A DNA stretch of 64,000 nt from JAEUPI01 sp046348365 (GCA_046348365.1 JAXMEL010000001.1:620001-684000), one strand, 5' to 3'. Counted from the stretch's first letter, positions 43,392 through 54,526 are shown. The notes: generated by a model from the sequence alone, not told the origin. Numbers and translations are program-made.

Positions 43392-43423
43392 TTGACTGTA
43401 CTTGTCTATACAAGCATAGACAA
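43392..43423. promoter_or_regulatory. HutC operator with overlapping divergent promoters
   Basis: The 103-bp gap between hutU and hutC contains CTTGTCTATACAAG (43401-43414), one mismatch away from the Pseudomonas HutC site CTTGTATATACAAG. A larger inverted repeat TTGTCTAT (43402-43409) / ATAGACAA (43416-43423) overlaps it. Leftward, TTGTCT (43418-43423) and ACTGTA/TACAGT (43395-43400) are spaced by 17 bp and would be the hutU promoter, with the palindrome exactly in the spacer. Rightward, TTGACT (43392-43397) is a possible -35 box for hutC. Repressor binding should therefore block both arms, with relief by urocanate as known for HutC. Confidence 0.75.
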
Positions 43424-43436
43424 CTACCATCGTCTC

Positions 43437-44153
43437 ATGGTTTCCACCGAGGCCACGCTGCCGCCCTACCGGCGCGTCAAGCAGTTCCTCAAGCAGGGCC
43501 TGGCCGAGGGCCGCTGGCCGCCGGGCGCGCTGATGCCCTCCGAGGCCGAGCTGACGGCCACCTTCGCCGTCAGCCGCATGACGGTCAACCGCGCGCTGCG
43601 CGAGCTGCGCGCCGAGGGGCTGGTGCAGCGCTCGCAGGGGCTGGGCACCTTCGCCGCGCCGCTGCACCCGGTGTCTTCCACGCTGACGATCCGCGACCTG
43701 CACGACGAGATCGAGTCGCGCGGCCATGCGCACCACGCCCAGGTGCACCTGCAGCGCGAGGAGCCGGCCACCGCGGCGCTGGCCGCGCAACTCGGCGTGG
43801 CGCCGGGCGAGCGCGTGTTCCACACCCTGATCGTCCACCACGAGAACGGCGCACCGCTGCAGTGCGAAGATCGTTTCGTGAACCCCCAGGCCGCCCCCGA
43901 CTACCTGGCGCAGGACTTCACCCGCACCACGCCCACGCACTACCTGTTCGAGGCCACTGCGCTGTGGCGGGCGCAGTATTCGATCGAGGCCGCCCGGCCG
44001 ACGCGGCAGGAGGCGCGGCTGCTGGCCATCGCCGCCGACGAGCCGTGCCTCGTCGTGGTGCGCCGCACCTTCACCCGCGAACGGCCGATCACCATCGGCC
44101 GCCTGGTGCATCCGGGCAGCCGCTACCGGTTGCAGGGAGAATTCCAGCCATGA
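43437..44153 (+). CDS. hutC: Histidine utilisation repressor, GntR/HutC family
   Basis: 238 residues. The GntR winged helix (KQFLKQGLAEGRWPPGALMPSEAELTATFAVSRMTVNRALRELRAEGLVQRSQG, key piece MPSEAELTATFAVSRMTVNRAL) is followed by the UTRA ligand domain with ERVFHTLIVHHENGAPLQCEDRFVNP and TFTRERPITIGRLVHPGSRYRL. In other bacteria HutC is released from DNA by urocanate. It lies first in the rightward arm and therefore represses itself. Its stop overlaps hutD by ATGA. Confidence 0.94.
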   Translation: MVSTEATLPPYRRVKQFLKQGLAEGRWPPGALMPSEAELTATFAVSRMTVNRALRELRAEGLVQRSQGLGTFAAPLHPVSSTLTIRDLHDEIESRGHAHHAQVHLQREEPATAALAAQLGVAPGERVFHTLIVHHENGAPLQCEDRFVNPQAAPDYLAQDFTRTTPTHYLFEATALWRAQYSIEAARPTRQEARLLAIAADEPCLVVVRRTFTRERPITIGRLVHPGSRYRLQGEFQP

Positions 44154-44737
44154 TCGACATGATACGGGCCGACCGCGTGACACCCCAGCCCTGGCGCAAC
44201 GGCGGCGGCCAGACGCGTGAGCTGCTCGCTTGGCCCGCGGGCAGCGCCGCCGACGACTGGCAGCTGCGCATCAGCATGGCCGAGATCGCGCGCGACGGCG
44301 ACTTCAGCCGCTTCGACGGCATCGAGCGCTGGTTCGCGGTGGTCGAGGGCCACGGCGTGCTGCTGCGCTTTGCCGAGCGCCGCGCGCTGCTCACGGCCGA
44401 CAGCGAGCCGCTCGCCTTCGACGGCGCCGAGGCGCCGCACGCCGAGCTGACCGACGGCGCGACGACCGACCTCAACCTGATGCTCCGCCGCAGCGCCGGG
44501 CGCGGCGGCATGCGCCGCGCCGCGGTTGGCGACGAATGGCTCACCACGGCGCCGCTGCGGGCGCTCTTCGTGCTGCAGCCGGCGCGGCTGCAGATCGACG
44601 ATGCCGATGCGGCCCGCCTGGGCGCGCACTCGCTGGCATGGAGCGCGCATGCGGGCCGCCAGCGCTGGCGCGTCCATGCCGCGAGCGAGCCGCTGCGCGC
44701 GTGGTGGTTGTGGTTTGCGCCGGGAGCCGCAACATGA
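44150..44737 (+). CDS. hutD: HutD family protein
   Basis: 195 residues of the HutD/Ves cupin family: PQPWRNGGGQTRELLAWP, WQLRISMAEIARDGDFSRFDGIERWFAVVEGHGVLL (key WRNGGGxTRE and FSxFxGIxRxxxVxxG). HutD is not an enzyme of the pathway; in Pseudomonas it is thought to limit hut expression, perhaps by binding formylglutamate. It overlaps hutC and hutI by 4 bp at each end. Confidence 0.9.
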   Translation: MIDMIRADRVTPQPWRNGGGQTRELLAWPAGSAADDWQLRISMAEIARDGDFSRFDGIERWFAVVEGHGVLLRFAERRALLTADSEPLAFDGAEAPHAELTDGATTDLNLMLRRSAGRGGMRRAAVGDEWLTTAPLRALFVLQPARLQIDDADAARLGAHSLAWSAHAGRQRWRVHAASEPLRAWWLWFAPGAAT

Positions 44738-45945
44738 CCGCGCGCCGCACGCTGTGGCGCCACGCGCGGCTGGCCACCCTGGCCGGCCCCGTGCCCTGGG
44801 GCTGGATCGACGACGGCGCGCTGCTGGTCGACGGCCAGACGCTGCAATGGGTGGGGCCGCTCGCCGAGCTGCCGCGCGATGCGCGGCCCGAGGCCGAGGT
44901 CGATCTGCTCGGCGCGCTGGTCACGCCGGGGCTGATCGACGCGCACACGCACCTCGTCTACGCAGGTGACCGCGCACAGGAGTTCGAGCAGCGGCTGCAG
45001 GGCGCGAGCTACGAAGACATCGCGCGCGCCGGCGGCGGCATCAGCCGCACGGTGAGCGCCACCCGCGAGGCCAGCGACGACAGGCTCTTCGCACTCGCCG
45101 CGGCGCGCTCGCGCGCGCTGATGGCCGAGGGCGTGACGACGCTCGAGATCAAGTCGGGCTACGGCCTCGCAGAAGCGCACGAGGCGCGCTGCCTCGCCGT
45201 GGCGCGGCGGCTCGGGCGCGAGCTGCCGGTCACCGTGCGCACCACATCGCTCGGCGCGCATGCGCTGCCGCCCGAGTTCAGCGGACGCGCCGACGAGTAC
45301 ATCGCCGCGGTATGCGGCTGGCTGCCGGGCCAGGTGGCGGCCGGCCTCGTCGATGCGGTTGATGCGTTCTGCGACACGATCGGCTTCACGCGTGCGCAGA
45401 CGCGGCGCGTGCTCGAAGCGGCGCGCGCGCTCGGGCTGCCGGTCAAGCTGCACGCCGAGCAGCTCAGCAACCAGGAGGGCGCGGCGCTGGCGGCCGACCA
45501 CGGCGCGCTGTCGTGCGACCACCTCGAACACCTCTCGCCCACCGGCATCGCCGCGATGAAGGCCGCCGGCACCGTGGCGATGCTGCTGCCCGGTGCCTTC
45601 TACTTCCTGCGCGAGACGCAGCTGCCGCCGGTGGCTGCGCTGCGCGAGGCCGGCGTGCCGATGGCCATCGCCACCGATCACAACCCGGGCTCGTCGCCGG
45701 CGCTGTCGCTGCTGCTGATGCTCAACATGGCCTGCACGCTGTTCCGGCTGACGCCGGAAGAAGCCTTCCGCGGCGTGACGGTGCACGCGGCGCGCGCGCT
45801 CGGGTTGCACGACCGCGGCCAGCTCGTGGTGGGCCAGCGCGCCGACTTCGCGGTGTGGGACGCCGATCACCCGCGCGAGCTGGTCTATCGCTTCGGCCAC
45901 AACCCGTGTCGGCAAGTCGTGTTCGCCGGCGAGGAGCGGCGGTGA
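44734..45945 (+). CDS. hutI: Imidazolonepropionase
   Basis: 403 residues, amidohydrolase fold. Metal ligands are visible in DAHTHLVYAGDR (HxH), in KLHAEQLSNQEG (His), DHLEHLS (His) and ATDHNPGSSP (Asp). The EIKSGYGL motif is typical of HutI. It hydrolyses 4-imidazolone-5-propionate to N-formimino-L-glutamate. Start codon overlaps the hutD stop (ATGA) and the stop overlaps the hutG GTG (GTGA), so this arm is tightly coupled in translation. Confidence 0.96.
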   Translation: MTARRTLWRHARLATLAGPVPWGWIDDGALLVDGQTLQWVGPLAELPRDARPEAEVDLLGALVTPGLIDAHTHLVYAGDRAQEFEQRLQGASYEDIARAGGGISRTVSATREASDDRLFALAAARSRALMAEGVTTLEIKSGYGLAEAHEARCLAVARRLGRELPVTVRTTSLGAHALPPEFSGRADEYIAAVCGWLPGQVAAGLVDAVDAFCDTIGFTRAQTRRVLEAARALGLPVKLHAEQLSNQEGAALAADHGALSCDHLEHLSPTGIAAMKAAGTVAMLLPGAFYFLRETQLPPVAALREAGVPMAIATDHNPGSSPALSLLLMLNMACTLFRLTPEEAFRGVTVHAARALGLHDRGQLVVGQRADFAVWDADHPRELVYRFGHNPCRQVVFAGEERR

Positions 45946-46736
45946 GCCCCTTCACGCTGCACGCGGGCAGCGCGCCGCTGCTCGTCAGCCTGCCGCACAC
46001 CGGCACCGAGCTGCCGGAGGACCAGCGCCATCGCTACGTCGAGCGCGCCTTCGATGTCGAAGACACCGACTGGCATCTGCAGCGGCTCTACGCCTTCGCA
46101 CGCGAGCTCGGTACATCGGTGCTGGTGCCGCGCTACAGCCGCTACCTGATCGACCTGAACCGGCCGAGCGACAACCGGCCGATGTACCCAGGTGCCAACA
46201 ACACCGAGCTGTGCCCCACGCGCTTCTTCTCCGGCGAGCCGCTGTACCGCGACGCGCAAGCGCCCGACGCCGCCGAGATCGCGCGCCGCACGGTGGCCTG
46301 CTGGCAGCCGTATCACGATGCGCTGAGCGGCGAGCTGGCGCGGCTGCGCGCCGCGCACGGCCATGTGGTGCTGTTCGACGGCCACAGCATCAAGAGCCGG
46401 CTGCCCTGGCTGTTCGAGGGCAAGCTGCCCGACCTGAACCTCGGCACGGCCGAAGGCAGCAGCTGCGCGGGCGAGCTGCGCGCGGCGCTGCGCGGCGTGC
46501 TCGAACGGCAGACGCGCTTCACGCAGGTGGTCGACGGCCGCTTCAAGGGCGGCCACATCACGCGCCACTACGGCCGGCCGCGCGACGGCGTGCACGCGAT
46601 CCAGCTCGAGATGTGCTGGAGCTGCTACATGCACGAGGAGCCGCCGTTCGCCTACGCACCCGAGCGCGCTGCCGAGGTGCAGCCGGTGCTGCGCGAGCTG
46701 CTCGAAACAATGCTGCGCTGGAGGCCGCATGGCTGA
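45942..46736 (+). CDS. hutG: N-formylglutamate deformylase
   Basis: 264 residues with a GTG start. The family signature is seen in LLVSLPHTGTELPE, DTDWHLQRLY, YSRYLIDLNRPSDN, LFDGHSIKSRLPWLFEG, and GRFKGGHITRHYGRP with EMCWSCYM near the end; the conserved His and Glu would bind zinc. It cleaves N-formylglutamate to glutamate and formate, the last step of the five-step pathway. This is the FGase-type HutG and not the arginase-like formimidoylglutamase that carries the same symbol in enteric bacteria. Confidence 0.95.
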   Translation: MSPFTLHAGSAPLLVSLPHTGTELPEDQRHRYVERAFDVEDTDWHLQRLYAFARELGTSVLVPRYSRYLIDLNRPSDNRPMYPGANNTELCPTRFFSGEPLYRDAQAPDAAEIARRTVACWQPYHDALSGELARLRAAHGHVVLFDGHSIKSRLPWLFEGKLPDLNLGTAEGSSCAGELRAALRGVLERQTRFTQVVDGRFKGGHITRHYGRPRDGVHAIQLEMCWSCYMHEEPPFAYAPERAAEVQPVLRELLETMLRWRPHG

Positions 46737-48153
46737 GAACCATCGCGAGAACTATCGCGACAACGCCCGCGAACCCGCCACGCGGCTGTGGGCGCCGCGC
46801 GCGTGGATCGAGGGCCGCTGGTTCGATGCCGTGCTGCTCGAGGTCGCCGCCGACGGCACCTGGGCCCGCGTGACGCCCGAGGCCACGCGCACGGTGGGCA
46901 TGCACGTGCTCGACGGGCCGGCGCTGCCGGGGCTGGTGAATGCACACAGCCATGCGTTCCAGCGCGCGTTCGCCGGCCTGGCCGAACGCCGCGACGCCGC
47001 GCGCGACGACTTCTGGAGCTGGCGCGACCGCATGTACCGCGTGGCGCTGGCCATCGGCGTCGAGCAGCTCGAAGCGGTGGCGACGCAGCTCTACGTGGAG
47101 CTGCTGCGCGGCGGCTACACGCAGGTCTGCGAGTTCCACTACCTACACCATGCCCCCGACGGTGCACACGCCGGCGACGACCTCGCCATGGCCCGCGCCC
47201 TCGTGCGCGCGGCCACGCGTGCGGGCATCGGGCTGACGCTGCTGCCGGTGCTCTACGAACGCGCCGGCTTCGCACAGCCCGCGCTGCGCGACGACCAGCG
47301 CCGCTTCGCCTCGACGGCCGACGACGTGCTGCGCTGGCGCGATGCGGTGCGCGCGCTGGGTGCACCGCGCATCGGCGCCGGCGTGGCCATCCACTCGCTG
47401 CGCGCGGCGCGGCGCGAATCGATCGTCGAGCTGGTGCGCCGCTGCAAGGGTGATGCCGGCCCGATCCACGTGCACGTGGCCGAGCAGACGGCCGAGGTCG
47501 ACGACTGCGTGGCCGCCACCGCCGAGCGCCCCATCGGCTGGCTGGCCCAGCATATCGGGCTCGATGCACGCTGGCAGCTCGTGCACGCCACGCATGCGCA
47601 GCGCGCGGAGATCGAGGCCGTGGCGCGCAGCGGGGCCGGCATCGTGCTCTGCCCGAGCACCGAGGCCAATCTCGGCGATGGGCTGTGCGACCTGCCGGGT
47701 TGGCTGGGCAGCGAGGTGCCGATCGCGATCGGCTCCGACAGCCACGTGACGCGCGCCTGGCGCGAGGAACTGCGGCTTCTCGACTACGGCCAGCGGCTCG
47801 CGCTGCGCCGGCGCAATGTGTCAGCAGCGCCCGAGCGCGCGCAACCGTCGACGGCGCAGCGCCTGTTCGACGCCGCGTGCGCAGGCGGTGCGCGCGCCGC
47901 GGGTTTCAGCCGCTGGGGCCTGCAGCCCGGCGCGCCGGCCGATCTGCTGGTGATCGACACCGCCGACGCGGCCCTGCTCGGCGTGCCGCCCGAGGCGCTG
48001 CTCGATGCACTGGTCTTCTCGAGCCCGGGCCGGCCGCTGCGCGACGTGATGGTGGCGGGCCGCTGGGTGCACCGCGCGCATGGCCGCTCCGACGCAGCCG
48101 CCATCGCCGGTGCTTTCGTGCAGGCGATGCACCGGCTGCACGCCGGCGCGTAA
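46729..48153 (+). CDS. hutF: Formimidoylglutamate deiminase
   Basis: 474 residues, amidohydrolase fold. Metal-binding NAHSHAFQRAFAGL, GAGVAIHSLRAA, VHVAEQTAEVDD, LVHATHA and IGSDSHVTRAW are all present. It converts N-formimino-L-glutamate to N-formyl-L-glutamate and ammonia, feeding HutG. Together with hutU, hutH, hutI and hutG this completes the pathway from histidine to glutamate and formate without a formiminotransferase. It overlaps hutG by 8 bp and is the last gene of the arm. Confidence 0.95.
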   Translation: MAENHRENYRDNAREPATRLWAPRAWIEGRWFDAVLLEVAADGTWARVTPEATRTVGMHVLDGPALPGLVNAHSHAFQRAFAGLAERRDAARDDFWSWRDRMYRVALAIGVEQLEAVATQLYVELLRGGYTQVCEFHYLHHAPDGAHAGDDLAMARALVRAATRAGIGLTLLPVLYERAGFAQPALRDDQRRFASTADDVLRWRDAVRALGAPRIGAGVAIHSLRAARRESIVELVRRCKGDAGPIHVHVAEQTAEVDDCVAATAERPIGWLAQHIGLDARWQLVHATHAQRAEIEAVARSGAGIVLCPSTEANLGDGLCDLPGWLGSEVPIAIGSDSHVTRAWREELRLLDYGQRLALRRRNVSAAPERAQPSTAQRLFDAACAGGARAAGFSRWGLQPGAPADLLVIDTADAALLGVPPEALLDALVFSSPGRPLRDVMVAGRWVHRAHGRSDAAAIAGAFVQAMHRLHAGA

Positions 48154-48341
48154 CCTCTGGTTGCAGCTCGAGGTCGATCGATCAGCGAGGTCGTGATTTG
48201 TGCGCGGGCGCACGCATTTCTGCCCGCGCCGGCATCAAGTCGACCGCCCGGCACACCGATACGAGGCAACGACTCGACGCTTGCGGCCACACGCTCGCCG
48301 CGCGCACGAGATGCACCGTTCGACCGACTCGAGGAGCAACC

Positions 48342-49361
48342 TTGGCGTTCACCGGCAGCAGGCCTTGGTCCGACACCGCTCGCAAGTGGCTCGCGCGCGC
48401 CGCGATGCTCGGCGCGGTGCATCGCGTCCGGCGCACGCTCGCCGAGCGCGCCGCGCGGCGCGGCGACCTGCGCGACATGCACGAACGGCTGGAGGCCATC
48501 CTCGAACATGCGCCGCTGGGCATTGCCTTCGCGCGCAGCAGCCGCTTCGAGCTGGTGAGCCGCCACCTGGCCCAGATGTTCGGCCGCGACATCGCCGAAC
48601 TGCAGGGCCAGTCCACCCGCATGATGTATGCGAGCGATGCCGACCGCTCCGATTTGGTGTCGCGCGCCAAGGCCATGTTCGCGACCAACGGCTGCTTCGA
48701 CGGCGAAGCGCGGCTCGTGCGCGCCAACGGCAGCGTGTTCTGGGGCCGGTTGCGCGCGCGCGCGGTGCATCACGGCGACGTGTCGGCCGGCACGATCTGG
48801 ATCGTCGAGGACGTGACGCACGAGCGCGAGCAGCACCGGCAGCTGAGCTGGGCCGCCGACCACGACGCGCTCACGGGCCTGGCCAATCGCGCGTCGTTCG
48901 ACCGCCAGCTCGCACGCGCGGTCGACGAGGACCAGCCGTTCTCGGCCCTGTTCATGGACCTCGACCACTTCAAGCAGGTGAACGACAGCGCCGGCCACGC
49001 CGCCGGCGACCGCGTGCTGCGCGAGGTGGCGGCGATGATCGCCGGCACCTTGCGCCAGAGCGACCTCGTGGCCCGGCTCGGCGGCGACGAGTTCGGCGCC
49101 CTGCTGCTGGACTGCCCGGCCGAGCGCGCGCTGGCGGTGGGCGAAGCGATCCGCCGCGCGGTCGATGGCTACCGCCTGCCGTGGAACAACGTGTCCTTCG
49201 GCGTGGGCATCAGCATCGGCGTGGTGCATCGCGACGAGGCCTTCGACACCGTGGAGCAGGTGATGCACGCGGCCGACACGGCCTGCTATGCCGCCAAGCG
49301 CGGCGGGCGCAACCGCGTGGTGATGTATTCGCCGGTGCTCCACGCCGCGCAGGCGGCCTGA
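48342..49361 (+). CDS. PAS-GGDEF diguanylate cyclase
   Basis: 339 residues, no clear membrane helix. A PAS domain (residues about 45-160: ILEHAPLGIAFARSSRFELVSRHLAQMFG, ending with GTIWIVEDVTHERE) is followed by a GGDEF domain with DALTGLANRASFD, FMDLDHFKQVND and RLGGDEF. The inhibitory RxxD site is RQSD, five residues ahead of GGDEF. An active c-di-GMP synthase is expected. The start is taken as TTG because GAGGAG lies six bases before it; the next in-frame ATG is 21 codons downstream. It is 188 bp behind hutF and has its own ribosome site. Confidence 0.88.
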   Translation: MAFTGSRPWSDTARKWLARAAMLGAVHRVRRTLAERAARRGDLRDMHERLEAILEHAPLGIAFARSSRFELVSRHLAQMFGRDIAELQGQSTRMMYASDADRSDLVSRAKAMFATNGCFDGEARLVRANGSVFWGRLRARAVHHGDVSAGTIWIVEDVTHEREQHRQLSWAADHDALTGLANRASFDRQLARAVDEDQPFSALFMDLDHFKQVNDSAGHAAGDRVLREVAAMIAGTLRQSDLVARLGGDEFGALLLDCPAERALAVGEAIRRAVDGYRLPWNNVSFGVGISIGVVHRDEAFDTVEQVMHAADTACYAAKRGGRNRVVMYSPVLHAAQAA

Positions 49362-49397
49362 GGCGCGGCGCGAACCGAGAACCGCCGACCGGCGGCG

Positions 49398-50699
49398 TCA
49401 GTACCGGCCGCTGATGCCTGCCATGCGCAGGAACCAGTGCGCCACCCAGGCCACGAAGCCGCGGCGCAGCACCTGCCACCAGCCCGACGGGACCGTCGCG
49501 TCGGACACCTCGCGCGACACTGCGATCGCGGCGTCGAACCGCTGCGACAGCCCGGCCGCGAATTCGGCGTCGTGCACGAACACATTGGCTTCCAGGTTCA
49601 GCAGCAGCGACAGCGGATCGATGTTGGAGCTGCCCACGGTGGCCCATTCGTCGTCGACGACGGCGATCTTGGCGTGCAGGAAGGCCGGCGTGTATTCGTA
49701 GATGCGGATGCCGTGCACACGCAGCTCGTCGTAGAGCACCTGCGCGGCCAGCGCCGCGAAACGGTAGTCGACCTTGCCCTGCAGCAGCAGCCGCACCTGC
49801 ACGCCGCGCCGTGCGGCGGCCACCAGCGCACGGCGGAACACGCGCCCGGGATAGAAGTACGGCGTGATCAGCTCGATACGCCGGCGCGCGCGCAGCACCG
49901 CCTCGACGTAGGCGCGCTCGATCGCGCGGCGTTGCCGCAGGTTGTCGCGCACGACGAACGCGGCGCGCACCGGCGGAATCGGCTCGGCCAGCGGCGGGCG
50001 CGCGGGCGCCACGATGCGCAGCCGCTGCAGCATCGAGCGCGCGCGCGCCACCGGCTCGGCACTGCGCGCCAGTGCCGCTACCTCTTCGCGCCAGTCGGCG
50101 CCGAGCGCGGCGCGGCTCCAGATCGCGCGCGCGGTCTGCTCGATCGATGCCGTCAGCGGGCCCTGCACCTCGATCGCGAAATCCAGGCGCGGCACCTCGG
50201 AGCGGCCGTGGCGCAGGTCGATGCGATCGTCGATCACGTTGATGCCGCCCACGAACCCGGTCTCGCCGTCGACCACGCACAGCTTCTGGTGCAGCCGCCG
50301 CAGCTGGCCCGGCTGCAGCAGGCTCCACCAGCGGTCGACCGGCCTGAACACCGTGAGTTCGACCTGCGGCTCGGGCATCCACGCGCGCAGACGGCCGAGC
50401 GAGGCCTTGGAGCCGAAGCCGTCGACCACCACGCCCACGCGCACGCCGCGCGCACCGGCCGCGGTGAGCGCCTGGGCCACGCGCTGCGACGCCTCGTCGC
50501 TGTGGAAGATGTAGGTGGCGAGCCAGACTTCGCGCTGCGCGCGGGCGATGGCCGCGCACATCGCGGGGAACAGCTCGTCGCCGCCTTCGAGCAGGCGCAC
50601 GCGGTTGCCGCCGACGAACTCCGGCGCGCCGCGTCGCGGCCAGAGGTGAGCCGTGGCGCCTTCCGGCGGGAGCGGGTCGGGGCCGGCGGAGTTGGTCAT
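49398..50699 (-). CDS. clsB: Cardiolipin synthase ClsB-like
   Basis: 433 residues, two PLD motifs: HQKLCVVDGETGFVGG and HAKIAVVDDEWATVGSSNID. The opening GNRVRLLEGGDELFPAMCAAIARAQREVWLATYIF (key piece LLEGGDELFPAM) is the ClsB/YbhO signature. There is no N-terminal transmembrane pair; a hydrophobic patch near the C-terminus (FVAWVAHWFLRM) may dip into the membrane. It condenses two phosphatidylglycerol molecules to cardiolipin. It follows the phosphatase/nuclease gene by 22 bp, the same order as YbhP-ClsB in enteric bacteria. Confidence 0.9.
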   Translation of the reverse strand: MTNSAGPDPLPPEGATAHLWPRRGAPEFVGGNRVRLLEGGDELFPAMCAAIARAQREVWLATYIFHSDEASQRVAQALTAAGARGVRVGVVVDGFGSKASLGRLRAWMPEPQVELTVFRPVDRWWSLLQPGQLRRLHQKLCVVDGETGFVGGINVIDDRIDLRHGRSEVPRLDFAIEVQGPLTASIEQTARAIWSRAALGADWREEVAALARSAEPVARARSMLQRLRIVAPARPPLAEPIPPVRAAFVVRDNLRQRRAIERAYVEAVLRARRRIELITPYFYPGRVFRRALVAAARRGVQVRLLLQGKVDYRFAALAAQVLYDELRVHGIRIYEYTPAFLHAKIAVVDDEWATVGSSNIDPLSLLLNLEANVFVHDAEFAAGLSQRFDAAIAVSREVSDATVPSGWWQVLRRGFVAWVAHWFLRMAGISGRY

Positions 50700-50721
50700 G
50701 ACGCGACGCCGTGCCGCACGA

Positions 50722-51537
50722 TCAGGTGCGCTCGAGCTCGACCACCAGCGGCAGGTGGTCCGACATGCGCGACCAGGCCGTTCCGCGCGGCACCTCGACC
50801 GCCCTGCAGTCGAAGCCGCGCATGTACACGCGGTCCAGCGCGAACACCGGCACGCGCGACGGAAACGTCGGCCGGTGTCGCACGCGGCCGCCGGCCATCG
50901 CGGCACGCTCGAGGCCGATCGAGCGCATCGGCTCGTCGAGCCGCTCGCCCCAGTCGTTGAAGTCGCCGGCCACGAGCAGCGGCTCGCCCGCGGGCACCGC
51001 CTCGTCGATGAAGCGCGCGAGCCGCTCGACCTGGCGCACGCGGCCCACGTGCATCAGCCCGAAGTGCGCCACCACGGCATGCACGGTGGCATCGTGCCAG
51101 CGCACCGGCACGTACAGCAGCCCGCGCTGCTCGAAGCGATGGTCGCTCACGTCGTGGTGCGCCACGCTGCCCAGCGGCCAGCGCGAGAGCAGCGCGTTGC
51201 CGTGCTCGCCGTGGCGCGTGAACGCGTTGGTGCGGTAGGCCACCTCGTAGCCGTCGGGCGCGAGGAAGTCGGCCTGCCCCTGCTCGGGCCAGCCGAACCA
51301 GGTGCGGTCGAAGCGCCTCGCCTCGCGGTGGTGGAACAGGCGCACCTCCTGCAGGAAGATCAGGTCGGCGTCGAGCGCCTCGACGCCGAGGCCGAGGTTG
51401 TGGATCTCCAGCCGCTTGCGCGGGCCCATGCCGCGCACGCCCTTGTGGATGTTGTAGGTCGCCACGCGCAGGCGGCCGCTCGCATAGCCGGTGGTGCTCG
51501 GCACGCGCGAACTCGTGAACTCGCCGGCACGTATCAC
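50722..51537 (-). CDS. Endonuclease/exonuclease/phosphatase family protein, YbhP-like
   Basis: 271 residues. The EEP fold shows LRVATYNIHKGVRGM, LIFLQEVRLF, GNALLSRWPL, VVAHFGLMHVGR, LLVAGDFNDWGE and the C-terminal SDHLPLVVELE; all metal and catalytic residues (Asn, Glu, Asp-Asn, Asp-His) are there. The usual partner of ClsB, so a phosphodiesterase acting on a lipid is possible, but DNA or RNA is not excluded. GTG start overlapping the nudB stop by 4 bp. Confidence 0.85.
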   Translation of the reverse strand: MIRAGEFTSSRVPSTTGYASGRLRVATYNIHKGVRGMGPRKRLEIHNLGLGVEALDADLIFLQEVRLFHHREARRFDRTWFGWPEQGQADFLAPDGYEVAYRTNAFTRHGEHGNALLSRWPLGSVAHHDVSDHRFEQRGLLYVPVRWHDATVHAVVAHFGLMHVGRVRQVERLARFIDEAVPAGEPLLVAGDFNDWGERLDEPMRSIGLERAAMAGGRVRHRPTFPSRVPVFALDRVYMRGFDCRAVEVPRGTAWSRMSDHLPLVVELERT

Positions 51538-52001
51538 GGTTCGTGCCGCGGCAGCTGGAGGATGGCCTCGGCGTTGCTCGGCGAGAAGCAGCGATCCGCC
51601 GCCTCGCGCCAGGGCAGCCACTGGTGGCGCAGATGCTCGCGCGGATTCAGCCGCACCGGCGTGCCGGCCGGCACCGTGAGGCCGAACACATGCTCGGTGT
51701 TGTGCGTCACGCCCGGTGCGTAGCGGTAGCTCCAGACCGGGTAGATCTCGTAGACGTTGGCGAGCTGCCAGTCGCGCAGGTGCTCGGGCGGCACGCCGCC
51801 GGCGCCGATCACGATGCCGGTTTCCTCGGCCACTTCGCGGATGCAGGTCTGCACCAGCGGCTCGTCGAGGCTGTCCTTCGCGCCGGTGACGCTCTGCCAG
51901 TAGCCGGGCTTGTCGGCGCGCTCGATCAGGAGCACTTCCCGAGCCGGCGTGTGGATGACCACCAGCACCGACTCGGGGATCTTGTAGCGTCTCGCGTTCA
52001 C
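51534..52001 (-). CDS. nudB: Dihydroneopterin triphosphate diphosphatase (Nudix)
   Basis: 155 residues. The Nudix box is TGAKDSLDEPLVQTCIREVAEETGI (key REVAEETGI), and VLVVIHTPAREVLLIERADKPGYWQSVTG plus HNTEHVFGL fit the NudB group. It removes pyrophosphate from dihydroneopterin triphosphate in folate synthesis. It stands 6 bp after aspS, an arrangement seen in many beta- and gammaproteobacteria. Confidence 0.9.
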   Translation of the reverse strand: MNARRYKIPESVLVVIHTPAREVLLIERADKPGYWQSVTGAKDSLDEPLVQTCIREVAEETGIVIGAGGVPPEHLRDWQLANVYEIYPVWSYRYAPGVTHNTEHVFGLTVPAGTPVRLNPREHLRHQWLPWREAADRCFSPSNAEAILQLPRHEP

Positions 52002-52007
52002 ATCCGA

Positions 52008-53798
<1,791 letters not shown>

Positions 53799-53875
53799 TC
53801 GTGCACTCCTGTGCGTCTTGTCGTTCGGGTGCATCAGCCCGGCAGGCATGATGCCGCATCGGCGAATACGCCGGT

Positions 53876-54526
53876 TCAGTTTCGGGCCGTCGGCCCGATG
53901 CGCTGGGGCGCGGGCGGCGGCGGCGCGACGACGCCCATCGAGATGATGTACTTGAGCGCCTCGTCGACCGACATCGCCAGCGGCACCACGTCGGCGCGCG
54001 GCATCATCAGGAAGAAGCCCGACGTCGGGTTGGGCGTCGTGGGCACGTACACGCTCACGTGCGGCGAGCCCAGCAGGCCGGCCACCTCGCCGCTCGGCGA
54101 GCCGGTGACGAAGGCGATCGTCCACGAGCCCGCGCGCGGGTATTGCACCAGCACCGCCTCGCGAAACGCGTTGCCGCTGCTCGAGAACAGCGTATCGGAG
54201 ACCTGCTTGACCGAGCTGTAGATCGACTTGACGATCGGGATCTTGTGCAGCAGGCGGTCCCACTGCGTGATCCACCACTGGCCGAAGATGTTGGCCACGA
54301 ACAGACCCGTGAGCCACAGCAGCACCAGCAGCACCACCATGCCCAGCCCCGGCACGCCACGCAGCATCTCGATGCCCGCGCGCATGGTCTCGGGCAGGAT
54401 GGCCTGCGACACCGTCAGCAGCGACGAGAACATGCCGTCCATCAGCCCGAGCACCCACAGCAGCACCCAGACCGTCACGGCCAGCGGCATCCACACGAGC
54501 AGGCCGGTGATGAGGTGCTTCTTCAT
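53876..54526 (-). CDS. DUF502 family membrane protein
   Basis: 216 residues with two long hydrophobic segments (ITGLLVWMPLAVTVWVLLWVLGLMD and GLGMVVLLVLLWLTGLFVANIFG) and the conserved PIVKSIYSSVKQVSDTLF and YPRAGSWTIAFVTG blocks. Function unknown. In Burkholderiales it sits regularly between fmdB and aspS, as here. Confidence 0.9.
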   Translation of the reverse strand: MKKHLITGLLVWMPLAVTVWVLLWVLGLMDGMFSSLLTVSQAILPETMRAGIEMLRGVPGLGMVVLLVLLWLTGLFVANIFGQWWITQWDRLLHKIPIVKSIYSSVKQVSDTLFSSSGNAFREAVLVQYPRAGSWTIAFVTGSPSGEVAGLLGSPHVSVYVPTTPNPTSGFFLMMPRADVVPLAMSVDEALKYIISMGVVAPPPPAPQRIGPTARN

